Assembly: GCA_902489925.1 (NCBI GenBank)
Contig: CABUBX010000037.1
Location: forward strand, 1 to 15,189
Length of the DNA stretch: 15,189 bases
Origin: an uncultured Lachnospiraceae bacterium
GTDB taxonomy: Bacteria > Bacillota > Clostridia > Lachnospirales > Lachnospiraceae
Direction of reading: 5' to 3'
Shown one piece after another: positions 5,830-13,903 of the stretch. Every line of letters starts with the position of its first letter. Within the stretch, counting starts at the first letter, position 1. A program made the translations under genes and the position numbers. Below the pieces are notes generated by a model that was not told the origin of the DNA, searched no databases, and saw nothing but the letters and a program-made list of their open reading frames with translations.

Positions 5830-7902
5830 TCATTGAATATTTGAAATAGTTTCTACATGGCCGCATGTTTCATCAAGACATACAAGCTTATTGCCCTTAT
5901 GCACAAGCACACTGCCGCACTTAGGACACTTTTTATCCGAAGGCTTTGCCCATGTCATAAAATCACATTCCGGATAATTCATACAGCCATAATAACGGCG
6001 TCCCTTTTGAGTTTTCTTGATAACAATATCGCCGCCGCATTTCGGGCAGGCTACGCCGATTTTTTCAAAATATGTCTTTGTATTTCTACATTCCGGAAAT
6101 CCCGGACAAGCCAAAAACTTGCCATGAGGCCCGTATTTAATAACCATGTTGCGTCCGCACTGGTCACAGATAACATCAGACACTTCATCCTCAAGCTTTA
6201 CTTCCTCAAGCTCTTTTTCTGCCGCTGTCACCGCCGCATCTAAATCAGGATAAAAGTTTCTGACAACAGTCTTATAGTTGACAGCCCCTTCTGCAATCTT
6301 ATCCAGCAGATATTCCATATTTGCCGTAAAATCCACATCAACGATTGTCGGAAAGGCTTCTGTCATAATGTTGTCCACGACTTCACCAAGCTCTGTCACA
6401 TAGAGATTCTTGTTTTCTTTGGCAACATAACGCCGTGCAATAATCGTTGTAATTGTCGGCGAATACGTACTCGGACGTCCAATACCAAGTTCTTCCAGTG
6501 CTTTTACCAATGAAGCCTCCGTATAGTGCGCCGGCGGCTGGGTAAAATGCTGCTTTGGCTCTGTATCCTCAAGTGTCAGCTTGCTGTCCATCGTCAGCTT
6601 CTTTGAAAGAACATTCTTTTCATCTTTGTCATCCTCTTGTTTATAGACAGATAAGAAGCCTTCAAACTTCACCTTTGATGCAGCCAGTGTAAATAAATAA
6701 TCGGCCGCTTCGATTTTCACCGATGTAATTTCATAAACAGCATCGCTCATACGGCTTGCCAAAAATCTGTTCCATACAAGCTGATAGAGACGAAACTGGT
6801 CTCTTGCCAAAGATTCCTTCACCTTTACAGGCGGCAGCGTAAAATAAGTCGGGCGGATTGCCTCATGAGCATCCTGAACCTTTTTATTGGCATTGCCGTC
6901 CTTTTGACTTGACGACACATAACTTTCACCATAGGCAGACATAATATAGTCTTTTGAAGCCTCGGCAGCTTCTTCGGAAATACGTGTCGAGTCTGTACGC
7001 AAATAGGTGATAAGACCTACAGTTCCCATTCCCTTCACATCCACACCTTCGTAAAGCTGCTGGGCAAGACGCATTGTCTTTTGTGTTGAGAAATTCAGAC
7101 GCTTTGAAGCTTCCTGCTGTAATGTACTTGTCGTAAACGGCAGAGGCGCTTTCTTTGAACGCTCGCTAAGCTTAATGTCCTTAACCTTAAAGTCAGCCCC
7201 CTTAATCGCACTGATAATCTGCTGCACTTCTTCCTCAGAATGAATCTCTGCCTTCTTTCCGTCTTTACCGTAAAACTTTGCCGTAATCGGCTTTTTATCC
7301 CCACAGACAAGCAGCTTAATGTCCAATGACCAATATTCCGACGGAATAAATGCCTCGATTTCCTTTTCGCGGTCACAAATAATTCTTAACGCAACCGACT
7401 GAACACGGCCGGCACTTAATCCCCTCTTGACTTTCGCCCAAAGTACCGGACTGATTTTATAACCAACCATACGGTCTAACATTCTTCGTGCCTGCTGGGC
7501 ATCCACTAAATCCATATCCAGCTTGCGGGCATGCTTAATTGAATTTTTAATTGCATTCTTTGTAATCTCATTAAAAGTAATTCTGTGGATTTCCTTACTC
7601 TCCAGCTTTAAAGCCTGTGACAAATGCCATGATATCGCCTCGCCCTCACGGTCGGGGTCAGTTGCCAAATAGACTTTATCCGCTTTTTTTACTTCTTTTC
7701 GAAGCATTGCAAGAATATCCCCTTTGCCGCGGATTGTAATATATTTAGGCGCAAAGTCATGTTCTACATCAATGCCGAGCTGACTTTTGGGAAGGTCTCT
7801 GACATGGCCGTTTGACGCAACAACTGTATAATTCGCACCAAGAAATTTATTGATAGTTTTTGCTTTTGCAGGTGACTCCACAATCACCAAATACTTTGCC
7901 AT
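5830..7902 (-). CDS. topA: DNA topoisomerase I (type IA)
   Basis: A 690-residue type IA topoisomerase that relaxes negative supercoils by cutting one strand. Seen: N-terminal TOPRIM domain (MAKYLVIVESPAKAKTINKF with E9, and ATDPDREGEA with D82 and D84), the active-site tyrosine Y300 in GLITYLRTDSTRIS, the LSAGRVQSVALR motif at 162-173, and GIGRPSTYSPTI later. The C terminus carries three four-cysteine zinc ribbons (CDQCGRNM..., CPKCGGDI..., CPKCGSVL...). Length is usual for Firmicutes. The frame is open to a GTG at 7929, but I start at the ATG at 7902 because MAKYLVIVESPAKAK is the family N terminus and GGAGGAG precedes it. It follows dprA by 49 nt on the same strand, and the dprA-topA order is conserved in Firmicutes. 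Confidence 0.98.
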   Translation of the reverse strand: MAKYLVIVESPAKAKTINKFLGANYTVVASNGHVRDLPKSQLGIDVEHDFAPKYITIRGKGDILAMLRKEVKKADKVYLATDPDREGEAISWHLSQALKLESKEIHRITFNEITKNAIKNSIKHARKLDMDLVDAQQARRMLDRMVGYKISPVLWAKVKRGLSAGRVQSVALRIICDREKEIEAFIPSEYWSLDIKLLVCGDKKPITAKFYGKDGKKAEIHSEEEVQQIISAIKGADFKVKDIKLSERSKKAPLPFTTSTLQQEASKRLNFSTQKTMRLAQQLYEGVDVKGMGTVGLITYLRTDSTRISEEAAEASKDYIMSAYGESYVSSSQKDGNANKKVQDAHEAIRPTYFTLPPVKVKESLARDQFRLYQLVWNRFLASRMSDAVYEITSVKIEAADYLFTLAASKVKFEGFLSVYKQEDDKDEKNVLSKKLTMDSKLTLEDTEPKQHFTQPPAHYTEASLVKALEELGIGRPSTYSPTITTIIARRYVAKENKNLYVTELGEVVDNIMTEAFPTIVDVDFTANMEYLLDKIAEGAVNYKTVVRNFYPDLDAAVTAAEKELEEVKLEDEVSDVICDQCGRNMVIKYGPHGKFLACPGFPECRNTKTYFEKIGVACPKCGGDIVIKKTQKGRRYYGCMNYPECDFMTWAKPSDKKCPKCGSVLVHKGNKLVCLDETCGHVETISNIQ

Positions 7903-7951
7903 TTTCTCTCCTCCGATGATTTTATTCACAGCCTCCTGCTTTTATTTATGT

Positions 7952-9091
7952 CTAAATTCCTTCTGCTGATTCAACAACTTTTGCACCGGGCTGCTTCACC
8001 ATATATTGTTGTGTGCCAAGACGCACAATCAGCCCTTCCTTTTCAAGCCTGTAAAGTGCTGAAATAATATCGCTGACAGGAAGCGCTGTCTTAGCACAGA
8101 TTTCTTCGATATATTTTGGTGTCAAACACATGGTAGAATACACCATATTTTCAGTTTTAGCAAGCCTAATCTTATTTTTTTTAATTTCCTCATAGGGAAT
8201 ACTGTAATAATCAAGTATATCCTCCGGCTTGCCTGCAAGAAAAGCCCCCTGTCTTATAAGATTATTACAGCCGCTGCTTAACGCATCGCAGCCTCTGCCC
8301 GGAACCGCAAAAATATCCTTTCCCTGCTCAAGCGCCAGCCCCGCTGTAATTAAGGAACCGCTTCTTTCACGCGCCTCAACGACAAGAACCCCATCCGCAA
8401 GCCCGCTTAAAATTCGGTTACGGCGCGGAAAATGCCACGCAAGCGGCGCACAAGACGGCGGATATTCCGAGATAATACATCCGTCTTTTTTAATGCGGGC
8501 ATATAACTCCCCGTTTCGCACCGGATAACATACATCCGGACCGCTGCCAAGCACAGCCGTCGTTGCCTTTTTTGCCTTTAATGCCCCCCAGTGGGCTGCC
8601 GCATCAATGCCTGACGCCATACCGCTTATAATGTGCACACCATATTCGGAAAGCTTCTCTGCAAATTGCCTTGCCTGCTCACTGCCCCAAAGCGTACACT
8701 GCCGTGCGCCGACAACTGCCAGCGTCAGCTTCGATGCTGCTTTTAAATTCCCGTCAAAATCCCATGGCGGTGTTCCCATGTAAAACAAGCCTCTCGGATA
8801 TTCAAAAATATGCTTCAACTTTTTAGGATATGCCTTATTTTCACAGCTGATAAAGGAAATCCCCTTCTTTGAAAGTGTCTTTGAAAGCTCATCAAGACCT
8901 GCACGGCTTTTATATTTACACAAATCTTCTTTTTGCTTCTCATCAAGCCATTCAAACTTATCCAGTGTCCGCCTGTCACACTTAAATACAGCTTCGATGT
9001 CTCCAAAGCTTTTAAGCAACTTATCCATCGATGCCTGACCGATTGTCTCGGCCGAACAAAGCCACAACCAATATTTTTCTCTTTCCGTCAT
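7952..9091 (-). CDS. dprA: DNA processing protein DprA (Smf)
   Basis: A 379-residue DprA, which binds incoming single-stranded DNA during natural transformation and loads RecA. Seen: an N-terminal helical SAM-like part (residues 1-60), the extended Rossmann fold with VVGARQCTLWG (126-136), ISGMASGIDAAAHWGALKA (155-173), AVLGSGPDVCYP (179-190), SEYPP (208-212), HFPRRNRILSGLADGVLVVE (220-239), SGSLITAGLALEQGKDIFAVPG (from 244), and a C-terminal winged-helix (DprA_WH) segment near residues 310-370. The ATG at 9091 directly abuts the comM stop (TGA-ATG), with GGAGG inside the comM end, so the two are translationally coupled. Together with comM it points to transformation capacity, although DprA is also kept in species never seen to transform. 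Confidence 0.97.
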   Translation of the reverse strand: MTEREKYWLWLCSAETIGQASMDKLLKSFGDIEAVFKCDRRTLDKFEWLDEKQKEDLCKYKSRAGLDELSKTLSKKGISFISCENKAYPKKLKHIFEYPRGLFYMGTPPWDFDGNLKAASKLTLAVVGARQCTLWGSEQARQFAEKLSEYGVHIISGMASGIDAAAHWGALKAKKATTAVLGSGPDVCYPVRNGELYARIKKDGCIISEYPPSCAPLAWHFPRRNRILSGLADGVLVVEARERSGSLITAGLALEQGKDIFAVPGRGCDALSSGCNNLIRQGAFLAGKPEDILDYYSIPYEEIKKNKIRLAKTENMVYSTMCLTPKYIEEICAKTALPVSDIISALYRLEKEGLIVRLGTQQYMVKQPGAKVVESAEGI

Positions 9092-10633
9092 TCAAATATT
9101 CCTCCAATATCGTTTGTCAAGGGTGCGATAGCCGGCTGCTTCGTAAATGTGATGCTCGCAAATCATATCACTGCCGTCAATATCCGCAGCCGTGCGTGCT
9201 GTTCTAAGCAGTTTACAATATCCCCTTGTACTCATATCTTCTTTTTTATAAATTGTTTCAAGAAGCTTTTCGGTCCGGGCATCCAGACAACAGAATTGTT
9301 TAAGACTTTCCCCATCCATCCGCGCATTTGTCATTAAATCATTTTTAAAACGTCTGCGCTGCATCTGACGCGCTTTTTCAATGTGCGCCCGCATCCTTTT
9401 AGAATCCATTCCCGGCTTTTTTGCAGTCATATCTTCATATCGGATTGGTGATGCTTCAATTGTTATGTCAAAACGGTCAAGTATGGGAAAACTGACATGA
9501 TTCAGATAAGATTTAATTTGATTTATTGTACATCGGCACTTTGTCCGGTCCGGGAAATATCCGCACGGACACGGATTCATCGCCGCGACTAAAATAAATG
9601 ATGCCGGAAATGTATAATTGCCGTAGACGCGGCTAATCGTCACTTCACCGTCCTCAAGAGGCTGCCTTAGCATCTCAATCGTACGCCGGTTAAACTCTGT
9701 CAGCTCATCAAGAAACAAAACTCCTGTATGTGCCAGACTTATCTCTCCCGGCATCGGAAACCGCCCGCCGCCGACAAGCGACTGCGCTGACGCGGAATGA
9801 TGCGGCGACCTGAAAGGCCTGTCTTTTACAAGGCCGCTGCCCGGCCGCACAAGCCCCGCCACACTATGAATCCGTGTCACCTCCATGCGCTCTGCCTCAC
9901 TTAAAGGCGAAAGTATGGACGGAATGCACTTTGCTGCCATGGATTTGCCAATCCCCGGCGGTCCAATCATCAAAAGATGGTGTCCGCCCGCAATCGCAAG
10001 CTCGATTGCCCGCTTCAGTCTCTCCTGCCCCATCAGCTCTGAAAAATCATGACATTTGCTTGGTGTCGCATCCTTCTCCTCCAAGCTTATATTCCGACTG
10101 AGAGCATCCGACTCCAAAAGACTTCCCGTCATAAGATAGTTTACGGCATCCGAAAGCGTTTCAACACCGATAACCTCAACATCGCCGACCGCACATGCCT
10201 CCTGTTGATTCTCAATAGGGACTATCATCCTTTTCATCCCCTTTTCTTTGGCTAAAAGCGCCAACGGAAGAACACCCCTGACGCCAATCACCCGTCCCTG
10301 AAGTCCCAATTCACCAACGACCATCGTTTCCTTCAGATTTTTCTCCGAGAGCTTCCCCATCGCAGCCAGCATCGCCAAGGCAACAGCCAAATCAAAAGCT
10401 GTCCCCTGTTTTCGTATATCTGCCGGCGCCATATTGACAACCATCCTTTTTGCCGGGATAGCTGTCCCTGTATTTTTTATCGCTGTTAAAACTCTCTCCT
10501 TCGCCTCCCTAACCTCTGAGGCCAGATAACCGACCATCGTAAATGCCGGAAATCCATTACTCACATCTGCTTCCACAGTAATCAGCCGTCCGCTCACCCC
10601 ATAGACAGCCCCTGAAATGACACTCTTAAACAT
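9092..10633 (-). CDS. comM: ComM/YifB-family Mg-chelatase-like AAA+ ATPase
   Basis: A 513-residue YifB/ComM protein. Seen: an N-terminal ChlI/Lon-protease-like fold (residues 1-165, MFKSVISGAVYGVSG, NGFPAFTMVGY, then MVVNMAPADIRKQGTAFDLA), a Mg-chelatase AAA+ domain with Walker A GPPGIGKS (224-231) and Walker B VLFLDE (305-310), HHSASAQSLVGGG (278-290), AAMNPCPCGYFPDRTKCRC (a cysteine cluster typical of the family), and a C-terminal helical region (RTARTAADIDGSD). Known: ComM of Gram-negative bacteria is a hexameric helicase that promotes branch migration in transformation. The Firmicute role is inferred. The ATG at 10633 follows AGGGGGA. It heads the minus-strand run comM-dprA-topA. I see no convincing sigma-A promoter in the 183-nt gap to dtd. 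Confidence 0.95.
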   Translation of the reverse strand: MFKSVISGAVYGVSGRLITVEADVSNGFPAFTMVGYLASEVREAKERVLTAIKNTGTAIPAKRMVVNMAPADIRKQGTAFDLAVALAMLAAMGKLSEKNLKETMVVGELGLQGRVIGVRGVLPLALLAKEKGMKRMIVPIENQQEACAVGDVEVIGVETLSDAVNYLMTGSLLESDALSRNISLEEKDATPSKCHDFSELMGQERLKRAIELAIAGGHHLLMIGPPGIGKSMAAKCIPSILSPLSEAERMEVTRIHSVAGLVRPGSGLVKDRPFRSPHHSASAQSLVGGGRFPMPGEISLAHTGVLFLDELTEFNRRTIEMLRQPLEDGEVTISRVYGNYTFPASFILVAAMNPCPCGYFPDRTKCRCTINQIKSYLNHVSFPILDRFDITIEASPIRYEDMTAKKPGMDSKRMRAHIEKARQMQRRRFKNDLMTNARMDGESLKQFCCLDARTEKLLETIYKKEDMSTRGYCKLLRTARTAADIDGSDMICEHHIYEAAGYRTLDKRYWRNI

Positions 10634-10753
10634 CTGCGTCCCCCTATCATCGCACTTTCTTTAATTTAAGCGTAAATCCTTTTCTTAAAAATTTCAAGGC
10701 GGTATCGTTCGCACTTTTTTGACATACCCCTATCCAAAGACTTAATTTTTCTC

Positions 10754-10782
10754 TTGCCACACATCATCTGTACGCTTATAAT
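10754..10782 (+). promoter_or_regulatory. dtd promoter
   Basis: Plus-strand TTGCCA (10754-10759), exactly 17 bp, then a perfect TATAAT (10777-10782). The start site falls about 25 nt before the dtd ATG, next to AGGAGG (10804-10809). Confidence 0.82.
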
Positions 10783-10816
10783 AGAAGAAATTTATTTGTT
10801 TTTAGGAGGCATAGCA

Positions 10817-11263
10817 ATGAAAGCTGTAATTCAAAGAGTTTTGTCAGCCAATGTTTCATCCGAAGGACGCACCCTCGGCGCTATCGGCCGCGGCTTCTTA
10901 GTTCTTTTAGGCGTTGCTGACAATGATACCGACTCAGACCTTGACTATATGCTCAGAAAAATTACCGGAATGCGCATTTTCGAAGATGAACAGGGAAAGA
11001 TGAATCTAAGTCTTAAAGATGTTGACGGTGAGCTTTTGGTTGTTTCGCAATTCACATTATTTGCCAATACAAAAAAAGGCAACCGACCGAGTTTTATCGA
11101 AGCCGGAAAACCTGATTTTTCCAAAAAAATGTATCTTGAATTTATTAAGCGCTGCAAAGATATGGGATTTAAAACCGAAGAAGGCGAATTCGGTGCAGAT
11201 ATGCAAGTATCTTTAGTCAACGACGGACCTGTAACCATCATTATGGACAGTACGCAGCGCTAA
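10817..11263 (+). CDS. dtd: D-aminoacyl-tRNA deacylase
   Basis: A 148-residue DTD that hydrolyses D-amino acids (and glycine mischarged on tRNA-Ala) from tRNA, acting as a homodimeric proofreading enzyme. Seen: MKAVIQRVLSANVSSEG at the N terminus, the active-site motif SQFTLFAN (T80 in SQxT), GNRPSF (88-93), and the Gly-cisPro motif NDGPVT (135-140) that enforces chiral selectivity. Length is typical (about 145-150). The frame extends upstream to 10754, but the ATG at 10817 is supported by AGGAGG at 7 nt and by family alignment. It is one of only two plus-strand genes here, with its own promoter and a shared bidirectional terminator. In many Firmicutes dtd follows relA; here it stands alone. 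Confidence 0.97.
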   Translation: MKAVIQRVLSANVSSEGRTLGAIGRGFLVLLGVADNDTDSDLDYMLRKITGMRIFEDEQGKMNLSLKDVDGELLVVSQFTLFANTKKGNRPSFIEAGKPDFSKKMYLEFIKRCKDMGFKTEEGEFGADMQVSLVNDGPVTIIMDSTQR

Positions 11264-11265
11264 GT

Positions 11266-11293
11266 AAAAAGGGAAGCCGCAGCTTCCCTTTTT
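11266..11293. terminator. Bidirectional terminator between dtd and nrdR
   Basis: A 12-bp perfect stem (AAAAAGGGAAGC with GCTTCCCTTTTT, loop CGCA) immediately after the dtd stop. T-runs follow on the plus strand and a matching A-run gives U-runs on the minus strand, so it can end both dtd and the converging nrdR. Confidence 0.92.
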
Positions 11294-11309
11294 TAAGTGA
11301 TTTATACAA

Positions 11310-11762
11310 TCACTGGTCAAGAATTTTTTTAATTTCATCCATAAATGTATTCACATCTTTAAAGTCTCTGTAGACCGAAGCAAAACGAACATACGCTACC
11401 GGGTCTAATGCCTTTAATTTGTCCATAACAATTTCGCCGATAACCTGCGCCGGAATTTCCCGTTCTTCACGATTAAAGATTTCATTTTCGATTTCATTCA
11501 GCAAAACCCGGATTTGCTCGGCAGATACAGGACGTTTATTGCATGAATGTAAAATTCCTTTCTCAATCTTAGCGCGGTCATATGGCTCACGATTATTGTC
11601 TTTTTTAATAACAATAAGTGGAATTGTCTCGATTTTTTCATATGTTGTAAAACGCTTGCCGCAAGACTCACATTGACGGCGGCGGCGGATTGAAGTATTA
11701 TCATCTGCCGGTCTTGAATCAATAACCTTTGTCTCTTGTACTCCGCAAAATGGGCACTTCAT
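11310..11762 (-). CDS. nrdR: Transcriptional repressor NrdR
   Basis: A 150-residue NrdR, the nucleotide-sensing repressor of ribonucleotide reductase genes. Seen: an N-terminal zinc ribbon with C3, C6, C31 and C34 (MKCPFCG and QCESCGKRFTTYE), a basic RRRR-rich stretch used in DNA binding, then the ATP-cone domain (residues about 49-139, VIKKDNNREPYDRAKIEKGI through VAYVRFASVYRDF). Length is standard. The start is the ATG at 11762 with GGGAGGA upstream; a longer open frame to 11792 lacks homology. Its promoter overlaps the end of the upstream ylmC-family gene. No NrdR box or nrd gene is visible in this window, so its targets are elsewhere. Confidence 0.98.
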   Translation of the reverse strand: MKCPFCGVQETKVIDSRPADDNTSIRRRRQCESCGKRFTTYEKIETIPLIVIKKDNNREPYDRAKIEKGILHSCNKRPVSAEQIRVLLNEIENEIFNREEREIPAQVIGEIVMDKLKALDPVAYVRFASVYRDFKDVNTFMDEIKKILDQ

Positions 11763-11818
11763 CTGTTTTTCCTCCCAAACAATGTTTTCCATAATTTGTT
11801 AACATAAATGATGGCTTT

Positions 11819-11848
11819 ATTATAAACTTAAATCCATACTGACGTCAA
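11819..11848 (-). promoter_or_regulatory. nrdR promoter
   Basis: Minus-strand TTGACG (11848-11843), an 18-bp spacer, then a perfect TATAAT (11824-11819), about 57 nt before the nrdR start. The -35 overlaps the stop codon of the upstream spore-protein gene. Confidence 0.75.
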
Positions 11849-12111
11849 TCATTTTCTTCGCATTTTTTGCATGTTTCAGCGCTGCATACATCAACAAGTA
11901 TAATATCCTCCCCTATTTGCTTCACACACCGCCATCCGATTGTATATTCTTCATCATGGCCGAATATACCGCAGAATTTGGCAGGCTTTGGGATAATAAG
12001 TTGACAGATGCAGCCTGTGCATACATCAAAATCTATGTCCGCCACAACGCCAAGGCGCTGGCAATCCCGTATGTTGATAACTTCCTTTTGCCTCAAATCA
12101 CATATTCTCAA
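11845..12111 (-). CDS. ylmC: YlmC/YmxH-family PRC-barrel sporulation protein
   Basis: A small protein of about 88 residues. Seen: RICDLRQKEVINIRDCQRLG at the start, then VVADIDFDVCTGCICQLIIP, KPAKFCGIFG, and EYTIGWRCVKQIGEDIILVD, the order typical of the YlmC/YmxH PRC-barrel family (subunit-type beta barrel, about 80-90 residues) found in endospore formers. The cysteine-rich tail (CSAETCKKCEEND) is not part of the barrel and may bind a metal; that is inference. The family usually starts at the residue before RICDL, which here is a TTG codon (12111) with GGGGCG upstream; an in-frame TTG at 12126 is the alternative. Its place beside sigE-sigG mirrors Bacillus, where ylmC lies just after sigG. 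The molecular role is unknown. Confidence 0.85.
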   Translation of the reverse strand: MRICDLRQKEVINIRDCQRLGVVADIDFDVCTGCICQLIIPKPAKFCGIFGHDEEYTIGWRCVKQIGEDIILVDVCSAETCKKCEEND

Positions 12112-12140
12112 AATAACACGCCCCAAAGCTCACTTAATCC

Positions 12141-12146
12141 ATTATA
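12141..12146 (-). promoter_or_regulatory. Candidate -10 box upstream of the ylmC-family gene
   Basis: Minus-strand TATAAT (12146-12141) lies 30-35 nt before the TTG start. I see no matching sigma-A -35, and the upstream bases fit sigma-E or sigma-G consensus poorly, so this is only a candidate. Confidence 0.35.
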
Positions 12147-12160
12147 TGCCGTATTTTCAC

Positions 12161-12189
12161 TTTACATTCTGACTTTCGGCAGTTATAAT
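12161..12189 (+). promoter_or_regulatory. Promoter of the hisA-like gene
   Basis: Plus-strand TTTACA (12161-12166), 17 bp, then a perfect TATAAT (12184-12189). The start would be about 30 nt before the ATG at 12225, with AAGGAGGT between. No T-box or histidine attenuator is visible in this short leader. Confidence 0.82.
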
Positions 12190-12224
12190 CATTGTAACTT
12201 TTATGTAGATTAAGGAGGTTTCCA

Positions 12225-13001
12225 ATGAAATTCAGACCCTGTATTGACATTCACAACGGCGCCGTCAAGCAGATTATCGGTAAAAGTCTTTCAGATTACG
12301 GCAGCTGCGCCGAAGAAAATTTTGTTTCTGAAAAAGATGCCGCCTACTATGCCCGTCTCTACAAAAAAGACGGACTTACCGGCGGACATATCATTCTTTT
12401 AAATAAGTTTGGCACACCCGAATACACGCAGGATGTAAAACAGGCCACAGCGGCACTTGAGGCCTATCCCGGCGGGCTGCAAATCGGCGGCGGCATCAAC
12501 GAAAAAAATGCAGCTTTTTTCCTCGACCACGGTGCTTCTCATGTCATTGTCACCTCCTATGTTTTTAAAGACGGAAGGCTTCACCTTGACAGGCTGAGGG
12601 CACTCTCGGATGCCATCGGCAAGAAACACCTTGTCCTTGATTTAAGCTGCCGCAAAAAAAACGGCATCTATTATATTGTCACTGACCGATGGCAGAATTT
12701 CACAAATGTTGCCGTGACAGCCGACACCCTTCATGAGTTGTCCGGTTACTGTGATGAATTTCTCATTCATGCTGTCGATGTTGAAGGCTGCCGATGCGGC
12801 ATTGAAGCCGATTTAATAAAAATTCTCAGCCAATATTCTGAGATTTTGACGACCTATGCCGGCGGCATCGCTTCAATGGACGATATTGATTTGCTTAACC
12901 GGCTTGGCCATGCAAAAATAGACTTTACGGTAGGCAGCGCCCTGAATCTGTTCGGCGGCAGTCTTTCTTATGAAACAATCGCCCGCACCTACCGCTCATA
13001 G
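12225..13001 (+). CDS. hisA: Eukaryotic-type HisA (ProFAR isomerase)
   Basis: A 258-residue TIM-barrel protein predicted to isomerise the ribose of ProFAR to PRFAR in histidine synthesis. Seen: MKFRPCIDIHNGAVKQIIGK at the N terminus with the candidate catalytic D8, QIGGGINEKNAAFFLDHGAS (86-105) with the first phosphate-binding loop, VLDLSCRKKNGIYYIVTDRW (137-156) with the likely second catalytic Asp D139, and TYAGGIASMDDIDLL (210-224) followed by VGSALNLFGG with the second phosphate loop. The opening FRPCIDIHNG and the VTDRWQ block fit the fungal/plant HIS6-like subfamily rather than ordinary bacterial HisA. It stands alone on the plus strand, convergent with sigG, with no other his gene here. 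The AGGAGGT SD is strong. Family confidence is high; whether it serves histidine synthesis cannot be told from this window. Confidence 0.9.
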   Translation: MKFRPCIDIHNGAVKQIIGKSLSDYGSCAEENFVSEKDAAYYARLYKKDGLTGGHIILLNKFGTPEYTQDVKQATAALEAYPGGLQIGGGINEKNAAFFLDHGASHVIVTSYVFKDGRLHLDRLRALSDAIGKKHLVLDLSCRKKNGIYYIVTDRWQNFTNVAVTADTLHELSGYCDEFLIHAVDVEGCRCGIEADLIKILSQYSEILTTYAGGIASMDDIDLLNRLGHAKIDFTVGSALNLFGGSLSYETIARTYRS

Positions 13002-13057
13002 CTGACTATACCTGTCCAAAGCTGCCTTTTTGCTGCCGCTTCTATATCCTTGACATT

Positions 13058-13846
13058 TTACCGCGTGAGATAGCTGCGCATACTTTTCAGCGCAGCCTTT
13101 TCTATACGCGATATCTGTGCCTGAGATATCGCCAGCTCTTTGGCAGCTTCCATCTGAGTCTTTCCCTCGTAAAACCGCATCCTAATAATTTTTTCCTCCC
13201 GCTTCGGCAGCTTTTTTAGCGCCTCCCGAATGGCAAGGCGCTCAACCCAAAGCGCCTCCCCGTTTTTTTTATCGCTGACCTGGTCCATAATGCATAACGT
13301 ATCCCCGCCTTCTGTATATACCGGCTCATAAAGTGACACAGGGCTTTGTATGGCATCCATGGCAAACACAATATCCTCACTGCTCACACCAAGCTCTGTG
13401 GCCAGCTCTGTCAATGACGGTTCACGGTTATTTTCCCGCATATAGGCTTCTTTGGCATAAATTGCCTTATAAGCCGTATCCCTCAAAGACCTGCTGACAC
13501 GTATACTGTTAAAATCTCTCAGATAACGTCTGATTTCACCGATAATCATCGGGCAGGCATATGTTGAAAACATGACCTGCTGGCTCAAATCAAAATTGTC
13601 AATCGCTTTAATAAGTCCTATACATCCCACTTGGAACAAATCATCAACATTTTCACTGCTGCTTGAAAATCGGCTTATGACACTTAAAACAAGCCTTAAA
13701 TTACCTTTAATAAAGCGTTCTCTTGCCTCTTTATCCCCCGCCTTAATACGCCGCATCAGCTGTTCCTTTTCCTCCTTCGAAAGCACCGGAAGCTTGGACG
13801 TATTGACGCCGCATATTTCAACCTTATACCCTGCCATCATAATCAC
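13058..13846 (-). CDS. sigG: RNA polymerase sigma-G (late forespore)
   Basis: The forespore-specific sigma factor that turns on late spore genes (SASP, germination) after engulfment. Seen: the sigma-G signature KVEICGVNTSKLPVL near the N terminus, region 2 (NLRLVLSVISRF, VDDLFQVGCIGLIKAIDNFD, FSTYACPMIIGEIRRYLRD), region 3 (IRVSRSLRDTAYKAIYAKEA), and region 4 with the helix-turn-helix QMEAAKELAISQAQISRIEK. Length of about 260 is normal. Start: the frame is open to an ATG at 13873 without an SD. GAGGA (13858-13854) is 7 nt from a GTG at 13846 and 13 nt from ATGs at 13840 and 13837, so I chose the GTG, though the ATGs fit family alignments. It lies directly downstream of sigE, as in all endospore formers. 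A possible forespore promoter lies in the gap. Confidence 0.96.
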   Translation of the reverse strand: MIMMAGYKVEICGVNTSKLPVLSKEEKEQLMRRIKAGDKEARERFIKGNLRLVLSVISRFSSSSENVDDLFQVGCIGLIKAIDNFDLSQQVMFSTYACPMIIGEIRRYLRDFNSIRVSRSLRDTAYKAIYAKEAYMRENNREPSLTELATELGVSSEDIVFAMDAIQSPVSLYEPVYTEGGDTLCIMDQVSDKKNGEALWVERLAIREALKKLPKREEKIIRMRFYEGKTQMEAAKELAISQAQISRIEKAALKSMRSYLTR

Positions 13847-13903
13847 CGACCTGTCCTCATAAATTTGCGTCATTCACAAAAGCATGCTTTCGTTTATGAC
13901 TGC

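Noticed and set aside
7903..7929. GTG at 7929 as an earlier topA start
   Set aside because: Its SD would be only 2 nt away, and the ATG at 7902 gives the conserved N terminus with good SD spacing.
11917..12213. Plus-strand open frame overlapping the ylmC-family gene
   Set aside because: No SD or homology, and it is opposite a well-supported small gene and its promoter region.
13002..13057. Terminator between hisA and sigG
   Set aside because: The gap has repeated GCTGCC segments but no stable stem followed by a T-run on either strand.
13572..13862. Plus-strand frame antisense to sigG
   Set aside because: Low-complexity serine/leucine-rich translation expected from the antisense of a conserved gene.
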